Source: Flavobacterium rhamnosiphilum (GTDB taxonomy: Bacteria > Bacteroidota > Bacteroidia > Flavobacteriales > Flavobacteriaceae). Taken from it: a stretch of DNA of 64,000 nucleotides. How positions within the stretch are numbered: position 1 is the first letter of the stretch; every line of letters starts with the position of its first letter. The stretch is taken from positions 1-64,000 of the forward strand of contig NZ_SMLG01000004.1 in assembly GCF_004349195.1 (NCBI RefSeq). Reading direction: 5' to 3'. A program made the position numbers and the translations under genes. Shown here piece after piece: positions 18,214 to 27,399 of this stretch. The notes under the pieces were generated by a model that saw nothing but the letters and a program-made list of their open reading frames with translations, had not been told where the DNA came from and searched no databases.

Positions 18214-19869
18214 ATGTTAGACAACGAAGTGAAAAGATTGGTGGTGAAAATGCACCCAGGGGATAATGTACTGGTGGCTTTAACTGATTTAGCAAAAGAT
18301 GCGAAGGTGGTTTTTGAAGAACAAACTTATGTTCTTCAGGAAGCCATTAAGGCGAAGCATAAATTTTACACAACTGATTTAAGTTTGGGTGATGAAGTGA
18401 TTATGTATGGAGTATTAGTGGGTAAAGTACAGAATGATGTTGCTAAGGGCAGCCTGATGACAACGACAAATCTGAAGCATGCTGCTGAACCTTACGGCTA
18501 TCGTCATGTTGATTTTGCATGGCAGGCACCCGATGTTTCCAAATATAAAGACAGAACTTTTAAAGGATATAAAAGAAAAGACGGCAGTGTAGGAACTGCC
18601 AATTATTGGTTGTTTGTACCAACGGTATTTTGTGAAAACCGAAACCTCGACGTAATAAAGGAAGCCCTGCATAACGAATTAGGCTATTCAGTGACCGATA
18701 AGTACACTCAGTATACGCATCAGTTGTTGGAGGCTTATCAAAAAGGGGAAGATGTTGATTCGGTTGACATGCAACTTACGCCAACTACCAGCGCGAATCG
18801 CGTGTTTAAAAATGTTGATGGGATTAAATTCCTGAATCATCAAGGAGGTTGTGGCGGTACGCGTCAGGATTCTGCTACCCTAAGTTCGTTGTTAGCTTCT
18901 TATGCCAATCATCCTAATGTAGGTGGTATTACGCTATTGAGTTTAGGTTGTCAACATTTGCAGGTGCAGAACTTTATAGACGATGTCAAAAAACAAAACC
19001 CCTCTTTTGACAAACCTTTACTTGTTTTTGAGCAACAGCAAGCTGTAAGCGAAGAACAATTGGTGGCAGATGCCATTAAAAAAACATTTGAAGGATTAAT
19101 TGAAATAAACAAACAAGAAAGAACAGCAGCTCCTCTAAGCGAATTGTCTTTAGGAGTTAAATGTGGTGGTAGTGACGGTTTCAGTGGGGTTTCCGCAAAT
19201 CCTGCCGTGGGCTACACTGCCGATTTGTTGGTGGCTTTAGGCGGTAAAGTATTACTGGCTGAATTCCCGGAATTGTGTGGAGTGGAACAGAATTTAATTG
19301 ACCGTTGTACAACCGAAGGGTCAGCGAAAAAATTCATCGATCTGATGCAGTCTTACGATGCTTTGGCACATAAAGTGGGGTCTGGTTTTCACATGAACCC
19401 GTCGCCAGGAAACATTAAAGATGGATTGATTACGGATGCCATCAAAAGTGCTGGTGCTGCCAAAAAAGGCGGAACAGCCCCTGTGGCAGATGTACTCGAT
19501 TATACGGAACCAGCAGCAAAACCGGGATTAAATTTGGTTTGCACTCCCGGAAACGATGTGGAAGCTACTACAGGACAGGCGGCGGCAGGAGCAACATTGA
19601 TTTTATTTACCACGGGATTGGGCACGCCAACGGGTAATCCGGTATGTCCGGTGATTAAGGTGGCTACTAATTCTGTCTTAGCCAAAAAAATGAGTGATAT
19701 CATCGATATTGATTGTGGTCCGGTCATTAGTGGTGAAAAGACCATTGAAGAAATGGGAGAAGACATTTTGGAATATTGCATTAAAGCGGCCAGTGGCGAA
19801 ATTATTCCGAAAGCGGTATTATTAAATCAAGATGATTTTATTCCGTGGAAACGAGGAGTATCATTGTAG
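18214..19869 (+). CDS. UxaA-family dehydratase, probable L-fuconate dehydratase
   Basis: 551 residues: an N-terminal SAF-type domain (about 1-95) and the large altronate/galactarate dehydratase core with conserved cysteines in QGGCGGTRQD, SLGCQHLQ, VKCGGSDGFSG and ELCGVEQ. The family removes water from sugar acids using iron. No uronate genes are nearby; all neighbours belong to L-fucose breakdown, and no enolase-superfamily fuconate dehydratase is present. The inferred reaction is therefore L-fuconate to 2-keto-3-deoxy-L-fuconate. The Campylobacter jejuni fucose locus likewise contains uxaA-like genes, which supports this reading. Altronate dehydratase remains the formal alternative. It lies 18 bp from fucP in the same operon. 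Confidence 0.82.
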   Translation: MLDNEVKRLVVKMHPGDNVLVALTDLAKDAKVVFEEQTYVLQEAIKAKHKFYTTDLSLGDEVIMYGVLVGKVQNDVAKGSLMTTTNLKHAAEPYGYRHVDFAWQAPDVSKYKDRTFKGYKRKDGSVGTANYWLFVPTVFCENRNLDVIKEALHNELGYSVTDKYTQYTHQLLEAYQKGEDVDSVDMQLTPTTSANRVFKNVDGIKFLNHQGGCGGTRQDSATLSSLLASYANHPNVGGITLLSLGCQHLQVQNFIDDVKKQNPSFDKPLLVFEQQQAVSEEQLVADAIKKTFEGLIEINKQERTAAPLSELSLGVKCGGSDGFSGVSANPAVGYTADLLVALGGKVLLAEFPELCGVEQNLIDRCTTEGSAKKFIDLMQSYDALAHKVGSGFHMNPSPGNIKDGLITDAIKSAGAAKKGGTAPVADVLDYTEPAAKPGLNLVCTPGNDVEATTGQAAAGATLILFTTGLGTPTGNPVCPVIKVATNSVLAKKMSDIIDIDCGPVISGEKTIEEMGEDILEYCIKAASGEIIPKAVLLNQDDFIPWKRGVSL

Positions 19870-19942
19870 TAATTATGAGTTATAAATTGTAACTCTCAAT
19901 ACCTAAAAGTCTAATAATCTAAAGATCTAAAAATCTAATTAT

Positions 19943-20707
19943 ATGTTTTCATTACAAAATAAAAAAGCGGTAATTACCGGAGGCGGTAGCGGAATAGGAA
20001 AAGCAATTGCTGTTTTATTTGCAAAACAAGGTGCCGAAGTGCATATTGTGGAACTAACCGAAGAAAGTGCCAAAACGGCTGTTGACGAAATTAAGGCAAA
20101 TGGAGGAAAAGTATTTTCGCACGCCTGTAATGTAGCCAATCAACAAGAGGTATTAGCAACATTCGAAAAAATCGGGAATATTCATATTCTTGTAAACAAT
20201 GCAGGAATTGCCCATGTAGGGAAAGTGGATACCACTCCTGAAGCGGACTTTGACAGCATTATGAATGTGAATGTAAAAGGGGTTTACAATTGTTTGTATG
20301 CTGCTATACCTCAATTTAGAAATTCAGGCGGAGGGGTTATTTTGAATATGGCTTCTATAGCGGCTTGGGTTGGTATTCCGGATCGATTTGCTTATTCTAC
20401 AGCCAAAGGTGCGGTAATGGCGATGACTTTATCAGTTGCCAAGGATTATATTAATGAAAATATCCGTTGTAATTCTATTTCTCCGGCTAGAGTACACACG
20501 CCGTTTGTGGATGGATTTATTTCAAAAAATTATCCGGGAAAGGAAGCCGAAATGTTTGATAAGTTATCTCAATCACAACCTATTGGACGTATGGGAAAAC
20601 CGGAAGAAATTGCCGCTTTGGCCTTATTTCTATGCAGTGATGAAGCTGGTTTTATTACGGGCTCTGATTACCCTATTGATGGTGGATTTATAAAATTAAA
20701 TAACTAA
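19943..20707 (+). CDS. SDR oxidoreductase, probable 2-keto-3-deoxy-L-fuconate dehydrogenase
   Basis: 254 residues, classical short-chain dehydrogenase: NAD-binding TGGGSGIGKA at the N-terminus, NNAG (about residue 85), catalytic Ser and the YSTAK motif (about residues 150-154), and a C-terminal GSDYPIDGG. An acidic residue after strand beta-2 (HIVELTEE) suggests NAD rather than NADP. Within the pathway two SDRs are needed, for L-fucose and for 2-keto-3-deoxy-L-fuconate. This one is next to the dehydratase and is assigned the second step by position and by resemblance to that group; the swap with 33215-33994 cannot be excluded. Its stop overlaps the lutA start by one base (TAATG), indicating translational coupling. 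Confidence 0.85.
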   Translation: MFSLQNKKAVITGGGSGIGKAIAVLFAKQGAEVHIVELTEESAKTAVDEIKANGGKVFSHACNVANQQEVLATFEKIGNIHILVNNAGIAHVGKVDTTPEADFDSIMNVNVKGVYNCLYAAIPQFRNSGGGVILNMASIAAWVGIPDRFAYSTAKGAVMAMTLSVAKDYINENIRCNSISPARVHTPFVDGFISKNYPGKEAEMFDKLSQSQPIGRMGKPEEIAALALFLCSDEAGFITGSDYPIDGGFIKLNN

Positions 20708-21444
20708 TGAAAGTAGCCTTATTCATACCCTGCTACATAGACCAGTTTTATCCACAGGTAGGAATTGCTACGCTACAATTATTAGAAAAATTAGGTTGTG
20801 AAGTTGCTTTTCCTTTGCAGCAAACTTGCTGTGGTCAACCTATGGCCAATAGTGGTTTTGCCAGTTTGAGTAAAGGTTGTGATATCAATTTTGTTGAAAA
20901 TTTTTCAGGCTTTGATTATATTGTGGCTCCTTCGGGGAGTTGTGTTTTGCATGTAAAAGAACATTTAAAAGACGAATCACATCCTGAAGAAGCTAAAAAG
21001 ATTCGAAATAGCATTTATGAACTGACAGAGTTCTTAACCGATGTTTTAAAAGTCGAAACTATTAATACCCGTTTTCCACACAAAGTAGGTTTACATAACA
21101 GCTGTCACGGTCAAAGAGGATTAGCGCTTTCTTCGATGACAGAAAGAATGTTGCCGGAATTTTCTAAACCAGAACAGTTACTCAGTATGGTGAAAGGGAT
21201 TCAATTAAGTAAGCCAAAACGCAACGATGAATGCTGTGGTTTTGGAGGGACTTTTTGTGTATTCGAAGAAGCGGTAAGTGTTAAGATGGGCAAGGACAGA
21301 ATCAAAGAACATGATGCAAATGAAATTGAATATATCACAGGTGGCGATACCAGTTGCCTAATGCATTTGGAAGGAATTCTGAAACGACAAGGAAGCAAGG
21401 TGAAAACCATTCATATTGCAGAGATATTGAATAGTTCTCTATAA
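20707..21444 (+). CDS. lutA: LutA-type (Fe-S)-binding subunit of L-lactate dehydrogenase
   Basis: 245 residues with two CCG domains: FIPCYIDQ...QTCCGQPMANSG and HNSCHGQRG...ECCGFGGTFC. This is LutA/YkgE, the heterodisulfide-reductase-like subunit of the LutABC L-lactate oxidation complex. Its place in a fucose operon makes sense because the hydrolytic fucose route releases pyruvate plus L-lactate. It overlaps the SDR gene by one base and precedes lutB by 114 bp, a gap that holds low-complexity repeats and a hairpin. Confidence 0.93.
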   Translation: MKVALFIPCYIDQFYPQVGIATLQLLEKLGCEVAFPLQQTCCGQPMANSGFASLSKGCDINFVENFSGFDYIVAPSGSCVLHVKEHLKDESHPEEAKKIRNSIYELTEFLTDVLKVETINTRFPHKVGLHNSCHGQRGLALSSMTERMLPEFSKPEQLLSMVKGIQLSKPKRNDECCGFGGTFCVFEEAVSVKMGKDRIKEHDANEIEYITGGDTSCLMHLEGILKRQGSKVKTIHIAEILNSSL

Positions 21445-21519
21445 AGTATAAGTTAGGCAGTTAAAGGTTAGAAGTTAGAGAAAAGAGAATAAGTAAACGA
21501 ATAAAACTCCGTCCAGTCT

Positions 21520-21538
21520 CCCTCTCCTTCGGAGAGGG
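21520..21538. repeat. GC-rich hairpin with UUCG-type loop between lutA and lutB
   Basis: CCCTCTCCTTCGGAGAGGG forms an 8-bp stem closed by a cUUCGg-type loop and is followed by TTGGGGAGAGG. It is preceded by AG-rich low-complexity sequence (about 21446-21500, AAGTTAGG/AAAGGTTAGAAGTTAGAG units). This looks like an intergenic repeat unit inside an operon; a role in mRNA processing or relative lut expression is possible. Confidence 0.5.
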
Positions 21539-21558
21539 TTGGGGAGAGGAAAAAACAT

Positions 21559-22935
21559 ATGAAAACAACTCATGCTGCATTAGCGGAAAAATTTATAGCT
21601 GACGAGCCAAGAACCGACTGGCACGATGAGACCCTGTGGTTTGTTCGTGAAAAGCGGGACAAGGCCGCGCATGGTTTGCCGGAATGGGAGCAACTAAGGG
21701 AATGGGGTTCACAGATAAAAAACCACACGCTCTCTAATCTCTATAATTATTTAAAAGAATTTGAAGAAAAGGCTGTCGCCAATGGAATAAAAGTACATTG
21801 GGCTGCTGATGGAGACGAGCACAATAAAATCATTCACGAGATTATCCGCAAACACAATATTCAAAAAATTGTGAAAAGCAAAAGCATGCTCACCGAAGAA
21901 TGTCATCTGAATGAATATTTGCAGGAGCACGGAATAGAAGTGGTCGATACGGATTTGGGAGAACGCATTGTTCAATTCAGAAAAGAACCGCCAAGTCATA
22001 TTGTATTGCCGGCAATTCACTTAAAAAAAGAAGATGTAAGCGCGACTTTTCACGAGCATCTTGGAACAGAAAAAGGAAATAACGATCCACAATATTTAAC
22101 CGAAGCGGCAAGACAACATTTGCGAGATAAGTTTGTTCAGTCACAATTGGCGATTACAGGTGTCAACTTTGCCGTTGCCGAAACGGGCGGTTTTGTGGTT
22201 TGCACCAATGAAGGAAATGCCGATATGGGCGCGCATACAGCTCCCGTACATATTGCCTGCATGGGTTTTGAAAAAATTATTCCAAAGGCAGAACATCTTT
22301 CAGTATTCTTGCGTTTGTTGGCAAGAAGTGCCACCGGACAACCAATTACTACTTATTCCAGCCATTTTCACAAACCCAGACCCAATCAGGAAATGCATAT
22401 TGTACTAGTTGATAACGGTCGCAGCCGACAACTGGGTCGGGAAGATTTCAGAAATTCATTAAAATGCATTCGTTGTGCGGCTTGTTTCAATACTTGCCCG
22501 GTCTACCGTCGTAGCGGAGGGCATAGCTATCATACTGCTGTGGCGGGGCCTATTGGTTCTATTTTGAATCCAAATTTGGATATGAAAGCCAACGCTGATT
22601 TACCATTTGCATCAACCCTATGTGGCAGTTGCACCAATGTTTGTCCCGTGAAAATTAATATCCATGAGCAGTTGTGGAAATGGAGACAAGTCATTGCTGC
22701 CGAAGGCTATGTTGCCACAAGCAAAAAAATAGGAATGAAGGGAATGGACTTTCTATTGTCAAAACCAAAAGTATATCGTTTCGCAGGGAAAATGGGAAGA
22801 TGGATGATACGAATAGTTCCTTTTGTGGTGAACAATAAATTAAATGTTTGGTACAAACAAAGAGAAATGCCCGAACCACCAAAGGAATCGTTCCGGGATT
22901 GGTATTTGAAAAACGGGAAAACGAACAAGAAATAA
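21559..22935 (+). CDS. lutB: LutB-type iron-sulfur subunit of L-lactate dehydrogenase
   Basis: 458 residues. An N-terminal LUD-type domain (about 60-300; ETGGFVVCTNEGNADMG) is followed by a ferredoxin-like segment with two 4Fe-4S motifs, CIRCAACFNTCPVYR and CGSCTNVCPVKINI (about residues 300-380). It is the electron-transfer subunit of LutABC, oxidising L-lactate to pyruvate at the cytoplasmic membrane. It is followed after 14 bp by lutC. Confidence 0.94.
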   Translation: MKTTHAALAEKFIADEPRTDWHDETLWFVREKRDKAAHGLPEWEQLREWGSQIKNHTLSNLYNYLKEFEEKAVANGIKVHWAADGDEHNKIIHEIIRKHNIQKIVKSKSMLTEECHLNEYLQEHGIEVVDTDLGERIVQFRKEPPSHIVLPAIHLKKEDVSATFHEHLGTEKGNNDPQYLTEAARQHLRDKFVQSQLAITGVNFAVAETGGFVVCTNEGNADMGAHTAPVHIACMGFEKIIPKAEHLSVFLRLLARSATGQPITTYSSHFHKPRPNQEMHIVLVDNGRSRQLGREDFRNSLKCIRCAACFNTCPVYRRSGGHSYHTAVAGPIGSILNPNLDMKANADLPFASTLCGSCTNVCPVKINIHEQLWKWRQVIAAEGYVATSKKIGMKGMDFLLSKPKVYRFAGKMGRWMIRIVPFVVNNKLNVWYKQREMPEPPKESFRDWYLKNGKTNKK

Positions 22936-22949
22936 AGCCAGAGCGAAGC

Positions 22950-23534
22950 ATGAGTGCAAGAGAAAAAATATTAAATACCATAGCGATCAATCAACCGGAA
23001 TTGACAGCACTTCCTCTTATCGATAGGAATGCATTAATTCGTTATGAGGATGTTTATGCGCAGTTTAAAACAGTGTTGGAAAGCATTGGCGGTAAAGTGG
23101 AATTGGTACAGGACATAACGGAATTAAAAGAGCAATTAATTGCAGATAAAGCAAGCGGCAATTTTGTTGTTAATACCATAGCGGCTTTAGGCGATGTTGA
23201 CGATCAGGTGGTTTCATTTACGGCTTCGGAATTAGAAAAATTAGAAAAAGCCTATATTAAAGGAACTGTTGGCGTAGCCGAAAATGGTGCGGTATGGATT
23301 TATGAAAGTCAAATGGTAAACAGGTTATTGCCTTTTATTTGTCAGCATTTAATAGTAGTAATTGACAAAAAAGATATTGTGCCAACGATGCATCAGGCTT
23401 ATGACAGCATTGATGTGGCAAAAGAAGGTTTCGGTGCATTCATTGCCGGACCATCAAAAACAGCCGATATAGAACAGTCTTTGGTAATTGGGGCGCATGG
23501 TGCAAGAAGTGCGACTATTTATGTTATTGAATAA
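22950..23534 (+). CDS. lutC: LutC-type LUD-domain protein
   Basis: 194 residues from the ATG at 22950 (MSAREKILNTI). An in-frame ATG at 22848 lies inside lutB and is unlikely to be used. The LUD domain includes GTVGVAENGAVWIYESQ, RLLPFICQHLIVVI and IAGPSKTADIEQSLVIGAHGARS. LutC is the third component of the L-lactate utilisation complex. It completes LutABC in this operon; GH95 follows after 10 bp. Confidence 0.93.
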   Translation: MSAREKILNTIAINQPELTALPLIDRNALIRYEDVYAQFKTVLESIGGKVELVQDITELKEQLIADKASGNFVVNTIAALGDVDDQVVSFTASELEKLEKAYIKGTVGVAENGAVWIYESQMVNRLLPFICQHLIVVIDKKDIVPTMHQAYDSIDVAKEGFGAFIAGPSKTADIEQSLVIGAHGARSATIYVIE

Positions 23535-23544
23535 ATAAAAAAAT

Positions 23545-25869
23545 ATGAATAAATTAAAATACATTCTTCTTCTGATTTTGGTCATTAACCAAGATTGCGT
23601 TTTTGCTCAAAAAAGTATTTTGCCAGAATTGCCAAAGTCTGGTGATAATTTAGTTTTGCAAGCTCCCATAAAAACTTGGGACGAGGCGATTCCCTTAGGT
23701 AATGGTTTGATGGGTGGACTTTTATGGGGCGAAAACAATATCATTCGCTTGTCCTTGGATCGTGGTGATTTATGGGATGAACGCACCAATGGGGAACCGG
23801 AATGGTGGAAAAAGAATACCTATCAAAAAGGAGTTGATTTAATAAAACAGAATAAACAGGACGTGGTTAATAATTGGTGGAACCAGCCTTATGATGGCGT
23901 GACTCCAACCAAATTACCGGCCGGACGTGTAGAAATTCAGCTGCCCGTATCTGAAATCGTTAAAAATTTCGAATTAAACTTATCTTCCGCTGAAGGCATT
24001 GCCCGGTTCAATTCAAATGGTATAATTAAAGTATTCTATAGTGCCACAGATCCGGTTATACTTCTTTCTGTAAAAGGAACTATTCCTTCTTCCATTAACC
24101 TTTTAAGTACCATGGATGTGTTTCGAAAAAACAGGAATGGAAATTCAGGTCCTTCCAGTGGAGGAACTATGGAGAAGTTAGGCTATCCGGAAGCCGTGAA
24201 AGGAAAATTAAATAACGCACAATGGTATATTCAAGAAGCGGCAGGCGGATTGAAATACTGTGTTTATGTCCAGTCAAAGCAGATTAAAGACGAAACGCTT
24301 TTGGCAATATCCATTACATCAACAAATGATGCCAAAGATTTCTTGTCTTTAGGACGTGATCGATGCGCATCCGCTTTAGATAAAGGATACGCTTTCGTTT
24401 TGAAAAGTCACAAGAAATGGTGGGAGAAGTTTTGGATACAATCCAGTGTCAGCGTTCCTGATGCTGCGGTACAAAAACAATACAATTTGGTACAATATTT
24501 TTACGGTGCCGCTTCTCGTTCCGATGCACCTCCTATGCCTCTTCAGGGTGTTTGGACTGCAGACAACGGTGCATTGCCACCTTGGAAAGGCGATTACCAC
24601 AATGACCTAAACACACAGATGACCTATATGGCTTATCAGGAATCAGGTCGATTTGAAGAAGGTTTGTCCTACATCAATTATTTATGGGACAGACGTAAAG
24701 TTTTTCAGGATTTTGCCAAAGATTTTTATGGTACCGGCGGACTGGCTTGTCCAGGAACGATGTCTTATTCGGGTCAGCCTTTGGGCGGATGGGGACAGTA
24801 TAGTTTATCGCCTACCATGAGTGCCTGGAGCGCCCATTTATTCTATATGCATTGGATGTATACTGCCGATGAGAATTTCCTAAAAGAAAAAGCATATCCA
24901 TGGAGCTCTGGAGTAGGCGAGTGCATGTTAGGCTTGTTGAAGCCTGATGAAAAAGGTATTTTGAAATTACCGCTTTCTTCTTCGCCGGAGATTTTTGACG
25001 ATAGTCCGAAAGCATGGTTGCAACCAAACAGCAATTACGATTTGATGTGTTTGAAAATGTTGTTTCTTTCCCTGAGCGAAATGGCAACGGCTTGTAATAA
25101 AACTTCGGAAGCCAAAAAATGGTCGGATGCGGCTATCGCTTTAGGTGATTTTCATACTAAATCGGACGGGACATTATTAATTGATGCCGTTAATGAATTG
25201 CCGGAGAGTCACAGGCATTTATCTAATATTATGGGACTGTATCCTTTCAATCTGATTACAAAAGAAGGAGGAGAGAAAGAGGACAAAATTATAAAAGCCA
25301 GTTTGAAAAATTGGCAAAATAAAGGAACAAGTGAATGGTGCGGTTACACTTTTTCATGGATGAGCTGTATGCAGGCAAGGGTTGGGGATGCTGAGGAAGC
25401 AGTCAGAAACCTAGACATTTTTGTGAAAGCCTTTGTATTGCGAAACGGATTCCATGTCAACGGAGACCAAACTAAAAGTGGGTATTCTAATTTCACCTAC
25501 CGACCGTTTACCTTGGAAGGGAATTTTCTGGCTTCTCAAGCGGTTCAGGAAATGTTGTTGCAAAGTTGGAGCTCCACACCGGGAAAAATCAATACGGGAA
25601 TCATTCGTTTATTTCCTGCGACACCAAAAAAATGGGCAGATGTTTCCTTTACCGATTTAAGGGCTGAAGGAGGTTATAAAGTTTCTGCATCCCGAAAAAA
25701 TAACAAAACGATCTGGTTCAGGATTGCTGCAAACAAAGCAGGAATAGTACGAATTAAGGATGATTTTCAAGGAGAAAAACCGAAATGGAATACAGCGAAT
25801 GTTCAGAAAAATGGTGATGTTTATGAAGTGAAACTCAACAAAGGACAAGCATTGGAAGCCAGTTTTTAG
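23545..25869 (+). CDS. GH95 alpha-L-fucosidase, exported
   Basis: 774 residues with a signal peptide (1-22, ending VFAQ), the N-terminal domain with WDEAIPLGNGLMGG..WG.....L..D.LWDER, and the (alpha/alpha)6 catalytic barrel with PLQGVWTADNGALPPWKGDYHNDLNTQM and NWQNKGTSEWCGYTFSWM. GH95 enzymes are inverting alpha-fucosidases, typically acting on Fuc-alpha-1,2-Gal ends. No lipobox, so probably periplasmic. It starts the glycosidase block of the operon. Some GH95 members act on L-galactosides instead; the fucose context favours fucosidase. Confidence 0.92.
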   Translation: MNKLKYILLLILVINQDCVFAQKSILPELPKSGDNLVLQAPIKTWDEAIPLGNGLMGGLLWGENNIIRLSLDRGDLWDERTNGEPEWWKKNTYQKGVDLIKQNKQDVVNNWWNQPYDGVTPTKLPAGRVEIQLPVSEIVKNFELNLSSAEGIARFNSNGIIKVFYSATDPVILLSVKGTIPSSINLLSTMDVFRKNRNGNSGPSSGGTMEKLGYPEAVKGKLNNAQWYIQEAAGGLKYCVYVQSKQIKDETLLAISITSTNDAKDFLSLGRDRCASALDKGYAFVLKSHKKWWEKFWIQSSVSVPDAAVQKQYNLVQYFYGAASRSDAPPMPLQGVWTADNGALPPWKGDYHNDLNTQMTYMAYQESGRFEEGLSYINYLWDRRKVFQDFAKDFYGTGGLACPGTMSYSGQPLGGWGQYSLSPTMSAWSAHLFYMHWMYTADENFLKEKAYPWSSGVGECMLGLLKPDEKGILKLPLSSSPEIFDDSPKAWLQPNSNYDLMCLKMLFLSLSEMATACNKTSEAKKWSDAAIALGDFHTKSDGTLLIDAVNELPESHRHLSNIMGLYPFNLITKEGGEKEDKIIKASLKNWQNKGTSEWCGYTFSWMSCMQARVGDAEEAVRNLDIFVKAFVLRNGFHVNGDQTKSGYSNFTYRPFTLEGNFLASQAVQEMLLQSWSSTPGKINTGIIRLFPATPKKWADVSFTDLRAEGGYKVSASRKNNKTIWFRIAANKAGIVRIKDDFQGEKPKWNTANVQKNGDVYEVKLNKGQALEASF

Positions 25870-25887
25870 ATAATTAAAAAATATAAA

Positions 25888-27393
25888 ATGAAAAGTAGAA
25901 TAGACTTAGTGTTTTTAATGACAATACTTACAACGGTAGGTTTTGCGCAAACAAAGAATTTTGTTTCAGTCAATGCATCAATGTCAGACGATGAATTGTT
26001 AAAAATAGCGGCTACTATTACCCCTACACCACAGCAATTGCGTTGGCAGCGTTTGGAATTAACGGGTTTTATTCATTTTGGAATAAACACTTTTACGGGC
26101 AGAGAATGGGGAGAGGGGAAAGATGACCCTAAATTGTTTAACCCAACCGCATTGAATGCAAAGCAGTGGGTAAAAGCTTGTAAAGATGCGGGAATCAGAC
26201 AGATTATTCTTACGGCAAAGCATCACGATGGTTTTTGTTTGTGGCCAAGTAAATTCACGGAATATTCTGTAAAAAACAGCCCTTGGAAAGATGGGAAAGG
26301 CGATGTTGTAAAAGAAGTAGCTGATGCCTGTAAGGAATTTGGACTAGGTTTTGGAGTATATTTATCACCTTGGGACCGTAATAATGCTTCCTATGGAACA
26401 GAGGCATACAACGAGTATTTTATCAATCAGTTAACGGAATTGCTTACCCAATATGGCAAAGTGGATGAGGTATGGTTTGATGGTGCCAATGGTGAAGGGT
26501 CTAACGGTAAAAAACAAGTATATGATTTTGAGAGATGGTATGCCCATATCCGAAAATTACAACCTCAAGCTGTAATTGCGGTTTCCGGACCTGATGTTCG
26601 CTGGGTGGGAACCGAGAGCGGACATGGTCGTGAGGAAGAATGGAGTGTGGTACCGGTAGGGAAAAAGAATAAATTAAATGAAGGTTCTCAAACCAAAGTA
26701 GATACGCCGCCAGCAGGTGATATGACCGGCCAGGTTTTAGGAAGTCGCAGTCAATTAAGGGATGGAGATGCCTTAAAATGGTATCCTGCCGAAACAGATG
26801 TATCGATCCGTCCGGGATGGTTTTATCATGAATCAGAAGATAAAAAAGTGAAAACTCCGGAATATCTGAAAGAAATTTATTTTCATTCGGTTGGAAGAAA
26901 CGGAGTTTTATTATTGAATATACCACCGGATAAAAGAGGATTGCTTACTGATTTTGACGTAGCTGCCTTAAAAAGCTGGAAAGGGAAATTGGATGCTATA
27001 TTCAAAGTAAATCTTCTGAAAGAAGCAAAAGGAGTTGGTGCGGTTAAAAAAATAAAATCTTTGCTGGACGGGAATGATGCTACACATCTTTCATTTTCCA
27101 TGAAAGGAAATGATAATGTAGTTGAAATGAGTTTGAAGGGAGAAAAAACATTCAATGTACTGTCGCTTCAGGAAAATATTAGTGTCGGACAAAGGGTTGA
27201 GAAATTCATTTTGGAATATTGGGTAGATGGAGAATGGAAAAAAGCTACTGAAGGAACCACTATTGGTTTCAAACGCTTGTTAGAGTTTCCGGCTGTAACC
27301 ACAACTAAAGTAAGGTTGCGTATTGTATCAGCCAGATTGCAGCCGGCATTGGCCGAAATTGGATTGTATTTTAATAAAGAAGATAAAAAATAA
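25888..27393 (+). CDS. GH29 alpha-L-fucosidase (B-like) with C-terminal beta domain
   Basis: 501 residues: signal peptide (1-20, ending GFAQ), a TIM barrel with the family opening GFIHFGINTFTGREWGEG, TAKHHDGFCLWPSK, and the nucleophile motif VWFDGANGEG (Asp about residue 199). The sequence ESGHGREEEWSV resembles the acid/base region of GH29-B enzymes, which prefer branched alpha-1,3/1,4 fucose as in Lewis structures. The last 130 or so residues form a beta-sandwich of the F5/8-type kind (VEFSLKG..., LEYWVDGEWKKA). It is 18 bp behind GH95. Confidence 0.9.
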   Translation: MKSRIDLVFLMTILTTVGFAQTKNFVSVNASMSDDELLKIAATITPTPQQLRWQRLELTGFIHFGINTFTGREWGEGKDDPKLFNPTALNAKQWVKACKDAGIRQIILTAKHHDGFCLWPSKFTEYSVKNSPWKDGKGDVVKEVADACKEFGLGFGVYLSPWDRNNASYGTEAYNEYFINQLTELLTQYGKVDEVWFDGANGEGSNGKKQVYDFERWYAHIRKLQPQAVIAVSGPDVRWVGTESGHGREEEWSVVPVGKKNKLNEGSQTKVDTPPAGDMTGQVLGSRSQLRDGDALKWYPAETDVSIRPGWFYHESEDKKVKTPEYLKEIYFHSVGRNGVLLLNIPPDKRGLLTDFDVAALKSWKGKLDAIFKVNLLKEAKGVGAVKKIKSLLDGNDATHLSFSMKGNDNVVEMSLKGEKTFNVLSLQENISVGQRVEKFILEYWVDGEWKKATEGTTIGFKRLLEFPAVTTTKVRLRIVSARLQPALAEIGLYFNKEDKK

Positions 27394-27399
27394 TTGATT

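Noticed and set aside
22848..22949. Longer LutC beginning inside lutB
   Set aside because: The extra 34 residues are the out-of-frame lutB end and do not fit the LutC family; the ATG at 22950 does.
26501..26926. 141-codon minus-strand frame within the GH29-B gene
   Set aside because: Shadow of the coding strand; no start context or recognisable product.
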